From assembly GCA_008107755.1 (NCBI GenBank), contig VIRH01000058.1:248001-312000 (forward strand): a DNA stretch of 64,000 nucleotides. Reading direction: 5' to 3'. Position numbers and translations under genes: made by a program. Under the pieces are notes generated by a model, which was given only the letters and a program-made list of their open reading frames with translations, had not been told where the DNA came from and did no database searches. Of the stretch, positions 15,928-23,866 are shown piece after piece (position 1 is the first letter of the stretch; every line of letters begins with the position of its first letter). This DNA is from Rhodobacterales bacterium (GTDB taxonomy: Bacteria > Pseudomonadota > Alphaproteobacteria > Rhizobiales > Stappiaceae).

Positions 15928-16317
15928 TCATTCCGTTTTTGTCACGAGTAGCCCGCCGGTCTGCGCCTCGCCCCGAAGGGCGTCAAGGCGGTCCCAGAAC
16001 CCTTTCGAGCAGGCGGCCGCCTTTTCGAGCTTTTCCCAGTCCAGCAGGTAGTGGCAATTGCGCCCGCGCTGTTCACATGTCAGAAGCCCGGCTTCCTTGA
16101 GAACCTGCAGATGCTGGGACACCGTGGACTGCGCCAGCGGCAGATGATTTACGATCTCGCCGCAGCAAGCCGTCTCACGTGCGGCGAGTTGCTTGACGAT
16201 CGCGAGGCGCGCGGGATGTCCGAGGGCACGGAAAATGGCCGCGAGTTCCTCGCAGCTTTCCAGACACTCCCTCGACGCCGTGCAGCAAGCTTCGGACGGC
16301 ACGTCCGCTCCGCTCAT
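15928..16317 (-). CDS. Cysteine-rich ArsR-family metal(loid) regulator
   Basis: Encodes about 129 residues with the ArsR/SmtB winged helix: CEELAAIFRALGHPARLAI, CCGEIVNHLPLAQSTVSQHL and QVLKEAGLLTCEQRGRNCHY. Nine cysteines are present (11, 12, 18, 22, 51, 52, 81, 88, 103). They include a CC pair at the metal-box position before the recognition helices and an N-terminal CC-x5-C-x3-C cluster, suggesting thiol coordination of a soft metal or metalloid. ATG 16317 has GAGGGA eight bases upstream; ATG 16326 also exists. The frame runs further upstream to 16518 without a site. It should form an operon with the Atm1-type exporter. The effector (mercury, arsenite, persulfide, other) is unknown. Confidence 0.9.
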   Translation of the reverse strand: MSGADVPSEACCTASRECLESCEELAAIFRALGHPARLAIVKQLAARETACCGEIVNHLPLAQSTVSQHLQVLKEAGLLTCEQRGRNCHYLLDWEKLEKAAACSKGFWDRLDALRGEAQTGGLLVTKTE

Positions 16318-16347
16318 GCGCTCCATCCCTCGATCACGCTCGTGTGT

Positions 16348-16369
16348 TCCATCGGTGATATGCGATGGA
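16348..16369. promoter_or_regulatory. Possible ArsR operator
   Basis: TCCATCG (16348-16354) and CGATGGA (16363-16369) are 7-bp inverted arms around an 8-base spacer. The site lies about 30-50 nt upstream of the ArsR start, where autoregulation is expected. The assignment rests on position and symmetry only. Confidence 0.45.
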
Positions 16370-16493
16370 TCCGTGAAAAAACAAGTGTCAAGTTTACCGA
16401 ACCGGCCAAAGAAAGTCCGCAAACGAGCCAGATGAAGCAAAACGGGCGCGAGAGGCAATCTCGCTGAACATACGTGGATCCAACGTTTCAGAT

Positions 16494-16528
16494 GAAAAAC
16501 GAGAGCCGGCTGCGCCACAGCCGGCTCC
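16494..16528 (-). terminator. Terminator of the LysM protein gene
   Basis: On the minus strand a 10-bp stem GAGCCGGCTG / CAGCCGGCTC (16503-16527, 5-base loop) is followed by TCGTTTTTC. It begins about 30 bases after the LysM stop. Confidence 0.8.
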
Positions 16529-16556
16529 CCGATCCAGTTGTCCGTTTTTCCGAGGT

Positions 16557-18110
16557 TCAGCCCGGTTCGTTCTCAGCCGGCTGCCAGCTCAGATCGCCTT
16601 CCGGCGTCAGGAAAACCTGCCCGGGATAGATCAGATCCGGATTGCGGATCTGATCCTGGTTGGCCTGATAGATCGTCGTGTAGCGGACGCCGTCACCATA
16701 GAGACGGCGAGAGATGCGCCACAGGTTGTCGCCCTTGCGGATAATGACGACCGGCAGCGACTTGCGAACATCTGCGCCCTGGCCGGACTTGCCACTGCCC
16801 GCGCCACTGGCGACGACCTTGGTCAGCACGATCTGCCGGTCTTCAGACTTCTCGAAGGTGACGGCTGCCCGTGCTTCCACGGAGTTGCCGTCCTGTGCAA
16901 TCTGGTCCGCGCGCACCTCGACATTGCCTTCGGCAACATTCTTCGTACCCTGAACAAGCCATTTGCCGGTTGAATTGACTTCCGCCTCGCCCTGGAACTC
17001 GTCCCCGACATAGACCCTGACGGAGGTGCCCGGTTCGCCGGTCCCGGCGACATAGACCTTGTCCTGCTCGGATTCCACGGCTTCGACGGTCACGCTTACG
17101 CCATCGCCGGCAACGTCTGCCGCATCATCAGCCGTACCGCCTGCCTGCGCTGTCGCTGCGGGTGCATTCCCGGCGGCTTCATCCCCGGTCTCCGCGGAAG
17201 CTGAGGCAGATACCTTCGCATCGCCCTTCTGCGACGTCGGGGCGTCGGCCGAGGCCGTCGATGCCGACCCTGCTTCGGACGTTTGAGACGCTGATTGATC
17301 GTCCTGCCGGGCCGTCACCGTTACTCCCGCAGTCGAACTTCCCCCCTCCTGGCCGGCGGAACCTTGATCGCCCGCATCGGCAATGGATGCCTCGGAAGGT
17401 TCTTCGGCTGAGGCTGTGCCCTGCGGCTGTGCTTCGGTCGGGTCACCGGCGCTCTGCTGATCTTGCGATCCTGAAGCGGGCGCCGTGGCGGCGGCCACTT
17501 CTACCTCGTCTTCCGGCTTTTGCAGGATAGCGGAGGGGCCGTCCGGCGTGTTCAGCACCACCAGCGGCTTCTGCTTGCTTCCCGGGGGAACTGAAACGGC
17601 AAGACGTTGCTCGGATTTTTCGACCGACTTCCCGGTTTCGTCGTGTACTTCAAGCCCGACGTCATAATCGCCCGGCTTGAACGGCTCATCCAGAATGATG
17701 GTCCACTCGCCCGCTTCGTTCGCAATGCTCTTGCCGACAACCTTGCCGTTGGCGGTCAGAGCGACAATCGCACCTGCTTCCGAACGGCCCGCAACGACGG
17801 TCTCGCCGGTCGGCTCGACACCGACAACGTCGAAGCTCGGCCCGTGCAGCGGTGCTGCGGGCTCGGCGCCTTCGCTCGCCGTTTCGTCGATCTGCACCGC
17901 TCCGGCGGTCTCCGGTTCGCCGGTTTCATCCGGTTCCGGCGCATTTTGGCTTGATGCGGTCTGGCCGTCCGCACCAGATGTTTGGCTGGTTCCAGCCTCC
18001 TCCTGAAAAGGCAACTTGCCCGTATCGCGATAGACAATGCCCGTCGCAAGCGCAGCCAGTCCGACCGGCACCGCCACGATCAAAGCCCAGATCAATGTCT
18101 GCTTGTTCAT
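16557..18110 (-). CDS. Membrane-anchored LysM protein with Ig-like modules
   Basis: Encodes about 517 residues. An N-terminal helix (TLIWALIVAVPVGLAALATG) anchors it. A first Ig-like module follows (about 85-170: VVGVEPTGETVVAGRSEAG, GEWTIILDEPFKPGDYDVGL). Then comes a ~150-residue Ser/Ala/Glu/Gln-rich low-complexity linker, a second Ig-like module (about 345-420: KVYVAGTGEPGTSVRVYVGD) and a C-terminal LysM domain (IRKGDNLWRISRRLYGDG ... NPDLIYPGQVFL), which binds peptidoglycan. The layout suggests a periplasmic tether between membrane and cell wall, with a long flexible spacer. GGGAAGAAC precedes ATG 18110. It is divergent from the LOG gene and ends in a good terminator. No enzymatic domain is seen. 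Confidence 0.85.
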   Translation of the reverse strand: MNKQTLIWALIVAVPVGLAALATGIVYRDTGKLPFQEEAGTSQTSGADGQTASSQNAPEPDETGEPETAGAVQIDETASEGAEPAAPLHGPSFDVVGVEPTGETVVAGRSEAGAIVALTANGKVVGKSIANEAGEWTIILDEPFKPGDYDVGLEVHDETGKSVEKSEQRLAVSVPPGSKQKPLVVLNTPDGPSAILQKPEDEVEVAAATAPASGSQDQQSAGDPTEAQPQGTASAEEPSEASIADAGDQGSAGQEGGSSTAGVTVTARQDDQSASQTSEAGSASTASADAPTSQKGDAKVSASASAETGDEAAGNAPAATAQAGGTADDAADVAGDGVSVTVEAVESEQDKVYVAGTGEPGTSVRVYVGDEFQGEAEVNSTGKWLVQGTKNVAEGNVEVRADQIAQDGNSVEARAAVTFEKSEDRQIVLTKVVASGAGSGKSGQGADVRKSLPVVIIRKGDNLWRISRRLYGDGVRYTTIYQANQDQIRNPDLIYPGQVFLTPEGDLSWQPAENEPG

Positions 18111-18325
18111 TGTTCTTCCCACCGCATGCGCAGTGCGGCATCCGCCGCCGCGCTTAGAAAGCGGCCCCCTGTGTGCATTGCAGCTTTTGCGCGTGTCACA
18201 TTTTCGAATTCATTTCCATGCATAGCCACCTTTTTAGGGTGCGGCAAGGAATCCTGCTTGTTCCCCAATGCCTTTCAAACAGAATGCTTGACCTTGCAGC
18301 GAACTCAATGCCACATCTTTGCGTC

Positions 18326-18940
18326 ATGAATACGGTTTCTGAAAAAACACTCAAAAGCATCTGCGTCTATTGCGGTTCAAGCTTCGGCTCGGACCCGGCC
18401 CACGAGGCAGCCGCTACGCGACTCGGCCAGAGCATCGCCGATGCCGGAATCGGTCTCGTCTACGGCGGCGGGTCGGTCGGGCTGATGGGCACTGTCGCCA
18501 ATGCGGCGCTGGAGGCCGGCGGCAAGGTCACCGGCATAATCCCGCATTTCCTCGAGAAGCGCGAAGTCATGCTGGACACCCTGGAAGACCTGATCGTTAC
18601 CCGGGACATGCATGAACGCAAACATCTGATGTTCGAGAAATCGGACGCCTTCGTCGCACTGCCAGGCGGCATCGGTACGCTTGAAGAGGCGGTCGAGATG
18701 ATGACCTGGGCGCAGCTCGGGCAACACAGGAAACCGGTGCTGCTTGCCGATATCAACGGCTTCTGGTCACCCCTTATGGAACTGTTGGACCACATGCGCT
18801 CGCAGGGGTACATCCGTCCGGACACCGAGGTCCCCTATCTCGTCGCAAAGAAGGTCGACGACATTCTGCCCATGCTGCGCGAATGGAATTCCGGCGGCTC
18901 GAAAACCGGCGAGGCTCTGGCATCTGCGCGCGAGATGTGA
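18326..18940 (+). CDS. LOG-family protein (cytokinin riboside 5'-monophosphate phosphoribohydrolase-like)
   Basis: Encodes about 204 residues of the TIGR00730/Lonely-guy family, which cleave nucleoside 5'-monophosphates at the N-glycosidic bond. Seen: SICVYCGSSFGSDP, VYGGGSVGLMG, RDMHERKHLMFEKSDAFVAL and the signature PGGIGTLEEAVEMMTW, carrying the Arg/Lys-x6-P-G-G-x-G-T-x-x-E active-site pattern. Length is typical. ATG 18326 is chosen by homology; ATG 18308 would add six residues, and no strong Shine-Dalgarno site separates them. In bacteria not living with plants the true substrate is often unclear (AMP or other nucleotides). It converges with rarD. Confidence 0.93.
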   Translation: MNTVSEKTLKSICVYCGSSFGSDPAHEAAATRLGQSIADAGIGLVYGGGSVGLMGTVANAALEAGGKVTGIIPHFLEKREVMLDTLEDLIVTRDMHERKHLMFEKSDAFVALPGGIGTLEEAVEMMTWAQLGQHRKPVLLADINGFWSPLMELLDHMRSQGYIRPDTEVPYLVAKKVDDILPMLREWNSGGSKTGEALASAREM

Positions 18941-18977
18941 AGGGCTTCAAAGGAGACGGGCGGGCTTTACCAAACCC

Positions 18978-19889
18978 TCATTTCGAAGCGCGGTAGCGGC
19001 GCCAGCTGTCGTAGCTGAAGATGCACAGCGCACCCCAGATCATCACGAATCCGAGCAGCTTCGTCGGCTCGAGTTCCTCTCCCCAGACAAAAACCGCAAA
19101 GAGCAGATGCAGGGACGGTGCCAGATACTGCATCAGCCCCAGCATGAACAGCGGAACGCGGCGGGCCGCCGACGAGAACATGATCAGCGGCAACGCCGTG
19201 ACGATCCCCGACCCCGCCAATGCCGCGAACACCGGCAGGTCGTCCAGCTGCAGCGCATCGCCACCCGAAACGGCCAACACCACCAGATATAGAACCGAGA
19301 ACGGCAGCAGCACAATCGTTTCGACGAAAAGGCCGGGCGTCGCCTTGACCGGTGTCACCTTGCGGACATAGCCATAACCGGCGAAGGAAAACGCGAGCAT
19401 CAGTGACACCCAGGGCAGCCCTCCCGCCAACACGGCCTGCAGCGCAACGGAGAGAACCGCGATACCGACCGCGATCCCCTGCCAGCGGGACATTCTTTCA
19501 TGAAGAACGACAAGCCCCACCAGAATGCTGACAAGCGGGTTGATGAAATAGCCGAGCGATATATCGACAACGCGGTGGTTGGTGATCGCCCACAGGAAGA
19601 CCAGCCAGTTGACCGCGATGAGAACCGCCGAGAGGCTGAGGCACATCAGAACCCTGGGCTGGCGGAAGACCTCGCGCACCTCGGGCCAGCGCCCGCGTAG
19701 ATACAGAAAAAGCCCGACGAAGATGATCGACCAGATGATGCGGTGCGACACGACGACATCGGGCGCCACTGTTTCGGTCAGCTTGTAGTAGGCCGGCAGA
19801 AAGCCCCACATGCCATAGGCCGAAAGACCGAACAGAACGCCCTGGCGAAGTTCGTCGTTCGCCTCGGCACTCGATGCCGTCTGCGACAT
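18978..19889 (-). CDS. rarD: RarD-type EamA/DMT permease
   Basis: Encodes about 303 residues with ten hydrophobic segments, the drug/metabolite transporter fold. The RarD branch is recognised by GVLFGLSAYGMWGFLPAYYK near the N-terminus, VSHRIIWSIIFVGLFL, NWLVFLWAITNHRVVDISLG, YFINPLVSILVGLVVLHERM and QYLAPSLHLLFAVFVWGE. RarD proteins are named for chloramphenicol sensitivity in E. coli; the physiological substrate is not established. AGGTAA lies upstream of the ATG. It starts 37 bases after the cimA stop in the same direction, so the two are probably co-transcribed; a metabolite-exporter role is a guess. Confidence 0.93.
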   Translation of the reverse strand: MSQTASSAEANDELRQGVLFGLSAYGMWGFLPAYYKLTETVAPDVVVSHRIIWSIIFVGLFLYLRGRWPEVREVFRQPRVLMCLSLSAVLIAVNWLVFLWAITNHRVVDISLGYFINPLVSILVGLVVLHERMSRWQGIAVGIAVLSVALQAVLAGGLPWVSLMLAFSFAGYGYVRKVTPVKATPGLFVETIVLLPFSVLYLVVLAVSGGDALQLDDLPVFAALAGSGIVTALPLIMFSSAARRVPLFMLGLMQYLAPSLHLLFAVFVWGEELEPTKLLGFVMIWGALCIFSYDSWRRYRASK

Positions 19890-19926
19890 GAGGGTTACCT
19901 TTCAGGCTCTCCCGGTGCGAAAGCGA

Positions 19927-21531
19927 TCAGGCGTCGACCGCCTCGCCGCTTTTCAGGAGAGCAAATGTGATGGAATCGACCAGCGCCTGAAACGACGCGT
20001 CGACGATGTTGGAAGAAACGCCGATGGTGAACCAGCGGCGGTGTGTTCTGGTGTCCTGACTCTCGATCAGAACGCGTGTCACCGCGCCCGTTCCCCCGTT
20101 CAGGATGCGAACCTTGTAGTCAATCAGCTCCAGGCCTTCAATGGCCGACTGATACTTGCCGAGATCCTTGCGCAGCGCCGTGTCGAGCGCGTTGACCGGA
20201 CCGTTGCCTTCAGCGACCGACATGCGCGGCTCGCCGTCGATATCGATCTTCACCACCGCCTCGGACATCGTGACGAGATCGCCGATAGCGTTGAAGCGGC
20301 GCTCCACCATGACCCGGAAGGAATTGATCTCGAAGAAACGCGGAACCTCTCCGAGTTCGCGCCGCGCGAGCAGTTCGAAGGAGGCATCGGCGGCCTCGTA
20401 GGCATAGCCTTCCGCCTCCCGTTCCTTGACCAGCGCCAGCAGCCTGTCCAGCCTCGGGTCGGCCTTGTCGACCTTGATGCCGACACGGCCAAGCTCGCCC
20501 AGAAGGTTGCTCTTGCCGGCCTGGTCCGAGACGAGAACCCGGCGTGAATTGCCGACGCTTTCGGGCGGAATGTGTTCGTAGGTCTGCGGATCCTTCAGGA
20601 TGGCAGAAGCGTGAATGCCGGCCTTGGTGGCGAAAGCGGTTTCGCCGACATAGGGTGCCTGCCGGTCCGGCGACCGGTTGAGAACCTCGTCAAAGGCATG
20701 CGAGATCGCGGTGATGTCCGCGAGCTGGGCTTCCGAGACCCCGATCTCGAACCGGTCGGAAAAGGCGCGCTTCAGCTTCAGCGTCGGGATCAGCGTCACG
20801 AGGTTGGCGTTGCCGCACCGCTCGCCAAGCCCGTTCAGCGTTCCCTGGACCTGTCGGACGCCTGCATCGACCGCAGCCAAGGAATTGGCAACGGCGTGGC
20901 CGGTGTCGTCATGGGTGTGAATGCCGAGATGCGTGCCCGGCACGACCTCCTGAACCCTGGTGACGATGTGATGGACCTCATCCGGCAGCGTGCCGCCATT
21001 GGTGTCACACAGGATGATCCAGCGCGCACCTGCCTGATAGGCGGTACGGGCGCAATCGAGCGCATACTCCGGATTGGCCTTGTAACCATCAAAAAAGTGC
21101 TCGCAATCGATCATCGCTTCCTTGCCGGCGGCCACCGCCGCCGTCACGGTTTCGTGGATCGAATCCAGATTTTCCTGATTGGTGCAGCCAAGTGCGACCT
21201 CCACGTGGTAATCCCAGGCCTTGGCGACGAAACAGCAGGCATCGGAACAGGAAGCCAGCGTCTCCTGGAGTCCCGGATCGTTGGCCGCCGAGCGCCCTGC
21301 CCGCTTGGTCATGCCGAAGGCGGTGAAAGTTGCCCGTTCGGTTCGCTTTTCGGCGAAGAACTCGGTGTCGGTCGGATTGGCACCGGGGTATCCGCCTTCG
21401 ACGTAGTCCACGCCGAGGCGTTCCAGAAGGTCTGCAACGACGATCTTCTCGTTCACGGAGAAATCGACACCGCTCGTCTGCGCCCCGTCGCGCAGCGTCG
21501 TATCGTAAAGGTAAAGGCGTTCCTTGGTCAT
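19927..21531 (-). CDS. cimA: Citramalate synthase
   Basis: Encodes about 534 residues, the length of CimA (TIGR00977) enzymes, which condense pyruvate and acetyl-CoA to (R)-citramalate for a threonine-independent isoleucine route. Seen: LYLYDTTLRDGAQTSGVDFS at the N-terminus, EGGYPGANPTDTEFF, CEHFFDGYKANPEYAL, HTHDDTGHAVANSLAAVDAG, GTLNGLGERCGNANL and the C-terminal LeuA dimer/regulatory domain (about 400-530) with RVRILNGGTGAVTRVLIES-type text. The EGGYPG and FDGYK motifs separate it from isopropylmalate synthase and homocitrate synthase. ATG 21531 matches the family start; upstream in-frame residues to 21603 do not. Probably followed by rarD in one transcript. Confidence 0.94.
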   Translation of the reverse strand: MTKERLYLYDTTLRDGAQTSGVDFSVNEKIVVADLLERLGVDYVEGGYPGANPTDTEFFAEKRTERATFTAFGMTKRAGRSAANDPGLQETLASCSDACCFVAKAWDYHVEVALGCTNQENLDSIHETVTAAVAAGKEAMIDCEHFFDGYKANPEYALDCARTAYQAGARWIILCDTNGGTLPDEVHHIVTRVQEVVPGTHLGIHTHDDTGHAVANSLAAVDAGVRQVQGTLNGLGERCGNANLVTLIPTLKLKRAFSDRFEIGVSEAQLADITAISHAFDEVLNRSPDRQAPYVGETAFATKAGIHASAILKDPQTYEHIPPESVGNSRRVLVSDQAGKSNLLGELGRVGIKVDKADPRLDRLLALVKEREAEGYAYEAADASFELLARRELGEVPRFFEINSFRVMVERRFNAIGDLVTMSEAVVKIDIDGEPRMSVAEGNGPVNALDTALRKDLGKYQSAIEGLELIDYKVRILNGGTGAVTRVLIESQDTRTHRRWFTIGVSSNIVDASFQALVDSITFALLKSGEAVDA

Positions 21532-21563
21532 CGTCGCGTCCTGCCCGGTGTTCGTCCCGGTTC

Positions 21564-22061
21564 CTATTTGTCGTGGGTTTCGCCGGGCTGAGCCGGCGGC
21601 CATGTGTCCGTCTCGTGGTCCGGGTGCTGGAAGGAGACGACGGACGCAAGAAACGGCGCGGCCTCCAGATCGTCTTCCGTCACCCGCTCGGGTATATCCG
21701 CCATCGTGTCGGTGTAGGGCAGCTTGGCCTCCACCCCGAACTGGATCACGGGTGCAATTGATTGTGCGTCGTCAAACGAGCCGATCGCCAGAGCGATGCC
21801 GTCCGGTGCCTCATACGTCAGAGGCGTGCCGCAATCCGGACAGAACCCGCGCGAAGCATGGTTGGAACTGCGGAAATGCTTCGGCGCACCGCGCGTCCAC
21901 GTCAGGGAGGAGCCGTCCGGCACGCTGACGAGCGGTGCGTAGAAACCGCCGAAGGCCTTCTGGCACATACGGCAGTGACAGATGGAAGCTTCGCCGAGCT
22001 TTCCCTCAACGCGAAACCTGACAGCGCCGCACTGACACCCGCCGGTGTGGATCTCCGTCAT
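21564..22061 (-). CDS. GFA-family (glutathione-dependent formaldehyde-activating-like) zinc protein
   Basis: Encodes about 165 residues. The GFA fold's zinc cysteines are complete: GGCQCGAVRF (about 7-16), CHCRMCQKAFGGFYAP (about 32-47) and FCPDCGTPLTY (about 79-89). An insertion-free core is followed by a polar His/Asp-rich tail. GGGAGGGAAAG directly before ATG 22061 is a strong ribosome-binding site. Members bind zinc and may act on glutathione adducts; for most, including this one, the reaction is not known, and the original formaldehyde-activating role does not hold for all. It lies between cysS and cimA in the same direction, with a palindromic repeat upstream. Confidence 0.9.
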   Translation of the reverse strand: MTEIHTGGCQCGAVRFRVEGKLGEASICHCRMCQKAFGGFYAPLVSVPDGSSLTWTRGAPKHFRSSNHASRGFCPDCGTPLTYEAPDGIALAIGSFDDAQSIAPVIQFGVEAKLPYTDTMADIPERVTEDDLEAAPFLASVVSFQHPDHETDTWPPAQPGETHDK

Positions 22062-22090
22062 CTTTCCCTCCCAGGCCAGTCGGGCGTGCG

Positions 22091-22160
22091 GCAGGCACCC
22101 CTCTCCCCCCTTGAGGGGGAGATGTCCCAGGAAGGAACAGAGGGGGGAAGCTGCGTGCCG
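22091..22160. repeat. GC-rich palindromic intergenic repeat
   Basis: Central hairpin TCTCCCCC (22102-22109), loop CTTGA, GGGGGAGA (22115-22122), followed by TGTCCC and an AGAGGGGGG block that can pair with the upstream CCCCTCT. The wording (CTCCCCCTTGAGGGGGAGATGTCCC) resembles a dispersed element I know from many Hyphomicrobiales. It lies between the cysS stop and the GFA start. Confidence 0.65.
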
Positions 22161-22173
22161 GCAATCACCGCTG

Positions 22174-23589
22174 TCACCGCTTGACCTCCCAGGAGGTGAT
22201 CCGCGCACCGGTTTCGGAGTCTTTTGAATCCTTTAGAAGAATCCCCTGAGACGTCAGTTCATCCCTGATGCGATCGGCCTCGGCCCAATTCTTGGCGTTC
22301 AGCGCCTCCAGGCGGTTGTTGACGGCTTCAAGGATCGCGCTTTCGTCGATACCGGCCATGTCGACCTTCACCGGGCTCAAGCCGAGCAAGGCTGCTGAAG
22401 CCGAATAGGCCGCAAGCTTTTCGGAGTCCTTCGCGGCGTCGCTTGCCAGCGCGTGCAGGCGCTGGATGGCCGCAGAGGTGTTGAGGTCGTCGAGCAGTGC
22501 ATCGAGGACCTGAGGATCTGGCGCGGCGTCCGTCTCGATCGGCTCGGGCCATTTCACCAGCAGGTTTTCCGCCTCTTCCAGCTTGCGCACCGAAAAGTCG
22601 ATGGGCTCGCGGTAATTGGTCATCAGCATGGCAAGTCGCAGCACCTCGCCCGGCCATTTGCGACCGCCGAAACCGGTGTCCTCAAGCAACTCCTTGATCG
22701 TGAAGAAATTGCCTTCCGACTTGGACATCTTCCGGCCCTCTACCTGCAGGAAGCCGTTGTGCATCCAGTAATTCGCCATGGTGCCGGTGCCATGGGCGCA
22801 GCGCGACTGGGCGATTTCGTTCTCGTGGTGCGGAAAGATCAGATCGAGGCCGCCGCCGTGAATGTCGAAAACCTCGCCGAGGTGATGCTCGCTCATGACA
22901 GAGCACTCAAGATGCCAGCCCGGACGTCCCCGGCCCCAGGGACTGGCCCATCCCGGCTCTTCGTCGGAAGACAGTTTCCACAGCACGAAGTCGCCCGGGT
23001 TCTTCTTGTGCGCGTCGACCGCGATGCGCGCCCCGGCTCTCTGCTCATCGAGGTTACGTTTGGACAGACCGCCATAGTCGGGCATGGACACGGTGTCGAA
23101 CAGCACTTCGCCGTCCGCTTCATAGGCATGTCCCTTATCGATCAGCGTCTTGACCATCTCGATCATGCCGTCGATGTGCTGGGTCGCGCGTGGCTCGTGG
23201 GTCGGCTGGAGAACACCGAGGGCGGCAATATCCTTGTGGAACTGGTCGGCGGTCTTCTGCGTAACCAGCGCAATCGCCTCGTTCAAGGGCATGTCCGGGT
23301 GGTCCCGAAGTGCCCGGGCGTTGATCTTGTCATCGACGTCGGTGATGTTGCGCGCATAGGTGACATGATCCTCGCCGTAGAGATGGCGCAGGAGGCGGAA
23401 CAGGACGTCGAAGACGATCGCAGGTCGGGCATTTCCGATATGGGCATAGTCGTAGACGGTCGGCCCGCAGACATAAAGGCGCACGTTGCCATCATCGATC
23501 GCCCGGAAGTCCTCCCGGGATCTCGTCAACGTATTGGTGAGCCTCAAGCCCTTGAAAGTGCCGGATTTTTCCGTCTCAGCGGCGCTCAT
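22174..23589 (-). CDS. cysS: Cysteinyl-tRNA synthetase
   Basis: Encodes about 471 residues, a full-length class I synthetase that charges tRNA-Cys. Seen: [19 protein letters not shown], carrying the zinc-ligand Cys and the HIGH-like HIGN; then [45 protein letters not shown] with further zinc and substrate residues; and KMSKSEGNF, the KMSKS loop. The C-terminus ([20 protein letters not shown]) is the usual helical tRNA-binding region. GGAG lies about ten bases before the ATG. It is divergent from the L,D-transpeptidase gene by about 280 bases. Essential housekeeping gene. Confidence 0.97.
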   Translation of the reverse strand: MSAAETEKSGTFKGLRLTNTLTRSREDFRAIDDGNVRLYVCGPTVYDYAHIGNARPAIVFDVLFRLLRHLYGEDHVTYARNITDVDDKINARALRDHPDMPLNEAIALVTQKTADQFHKDIAALGVLQPTHEPRATQHIDGMIEMVKTLIDKGHAYEADGEVLFDTVSMPDYGGLSKRNLDEQRAGARIAVDAHKKNPGDFVLWKLSSDEEPGWASPWGRGRPGWHLECSVMSEHHLGEVFDIHGGGLDLIFPHHENEIAQSRCAHGTGTMANYWMHNGFLQVEGRKMSKSEGNFFTIKELLEDTGFGGRKWPGEVLRLAMLMTNYREPIDFSVRKLEEAENLLVKWPEPIETDAAPDPQVLDALLDDLNTSAAIQRLHALASDAAKDSEKLAAYSASAALLGLSPVKVDMAGIDESAILEAVNNRLEALNAKNWAEADRIRDELTSQGILLKDSKDSETGARITSWEVKR

Positions 23590-23866
23590 GTAAAACCGTC
23601 TCCTGGCCGGCTGGCCGGGCGGTCCGTCTCAGAGGAATTTTTGCCAAGAGGGAACGGCCACAGCCAGCGGTGTCGCTAGCTGCAAATAATGGTGATCGAA
23701 ATGATGTTCCAAGTGGCCGTCATCATGACCGGCTTTATGGACCGGAAACCGGAGAGCGGTCAAGACTTGATCTGTCAGGACGAAGCAAAACAAATTGCGG
23801 GCGACGTTGGCGGCTCAGCAGAGTTCATCTAAGCTTTTCACGCAGGGAATCAGAGAGGTTTTTCCC

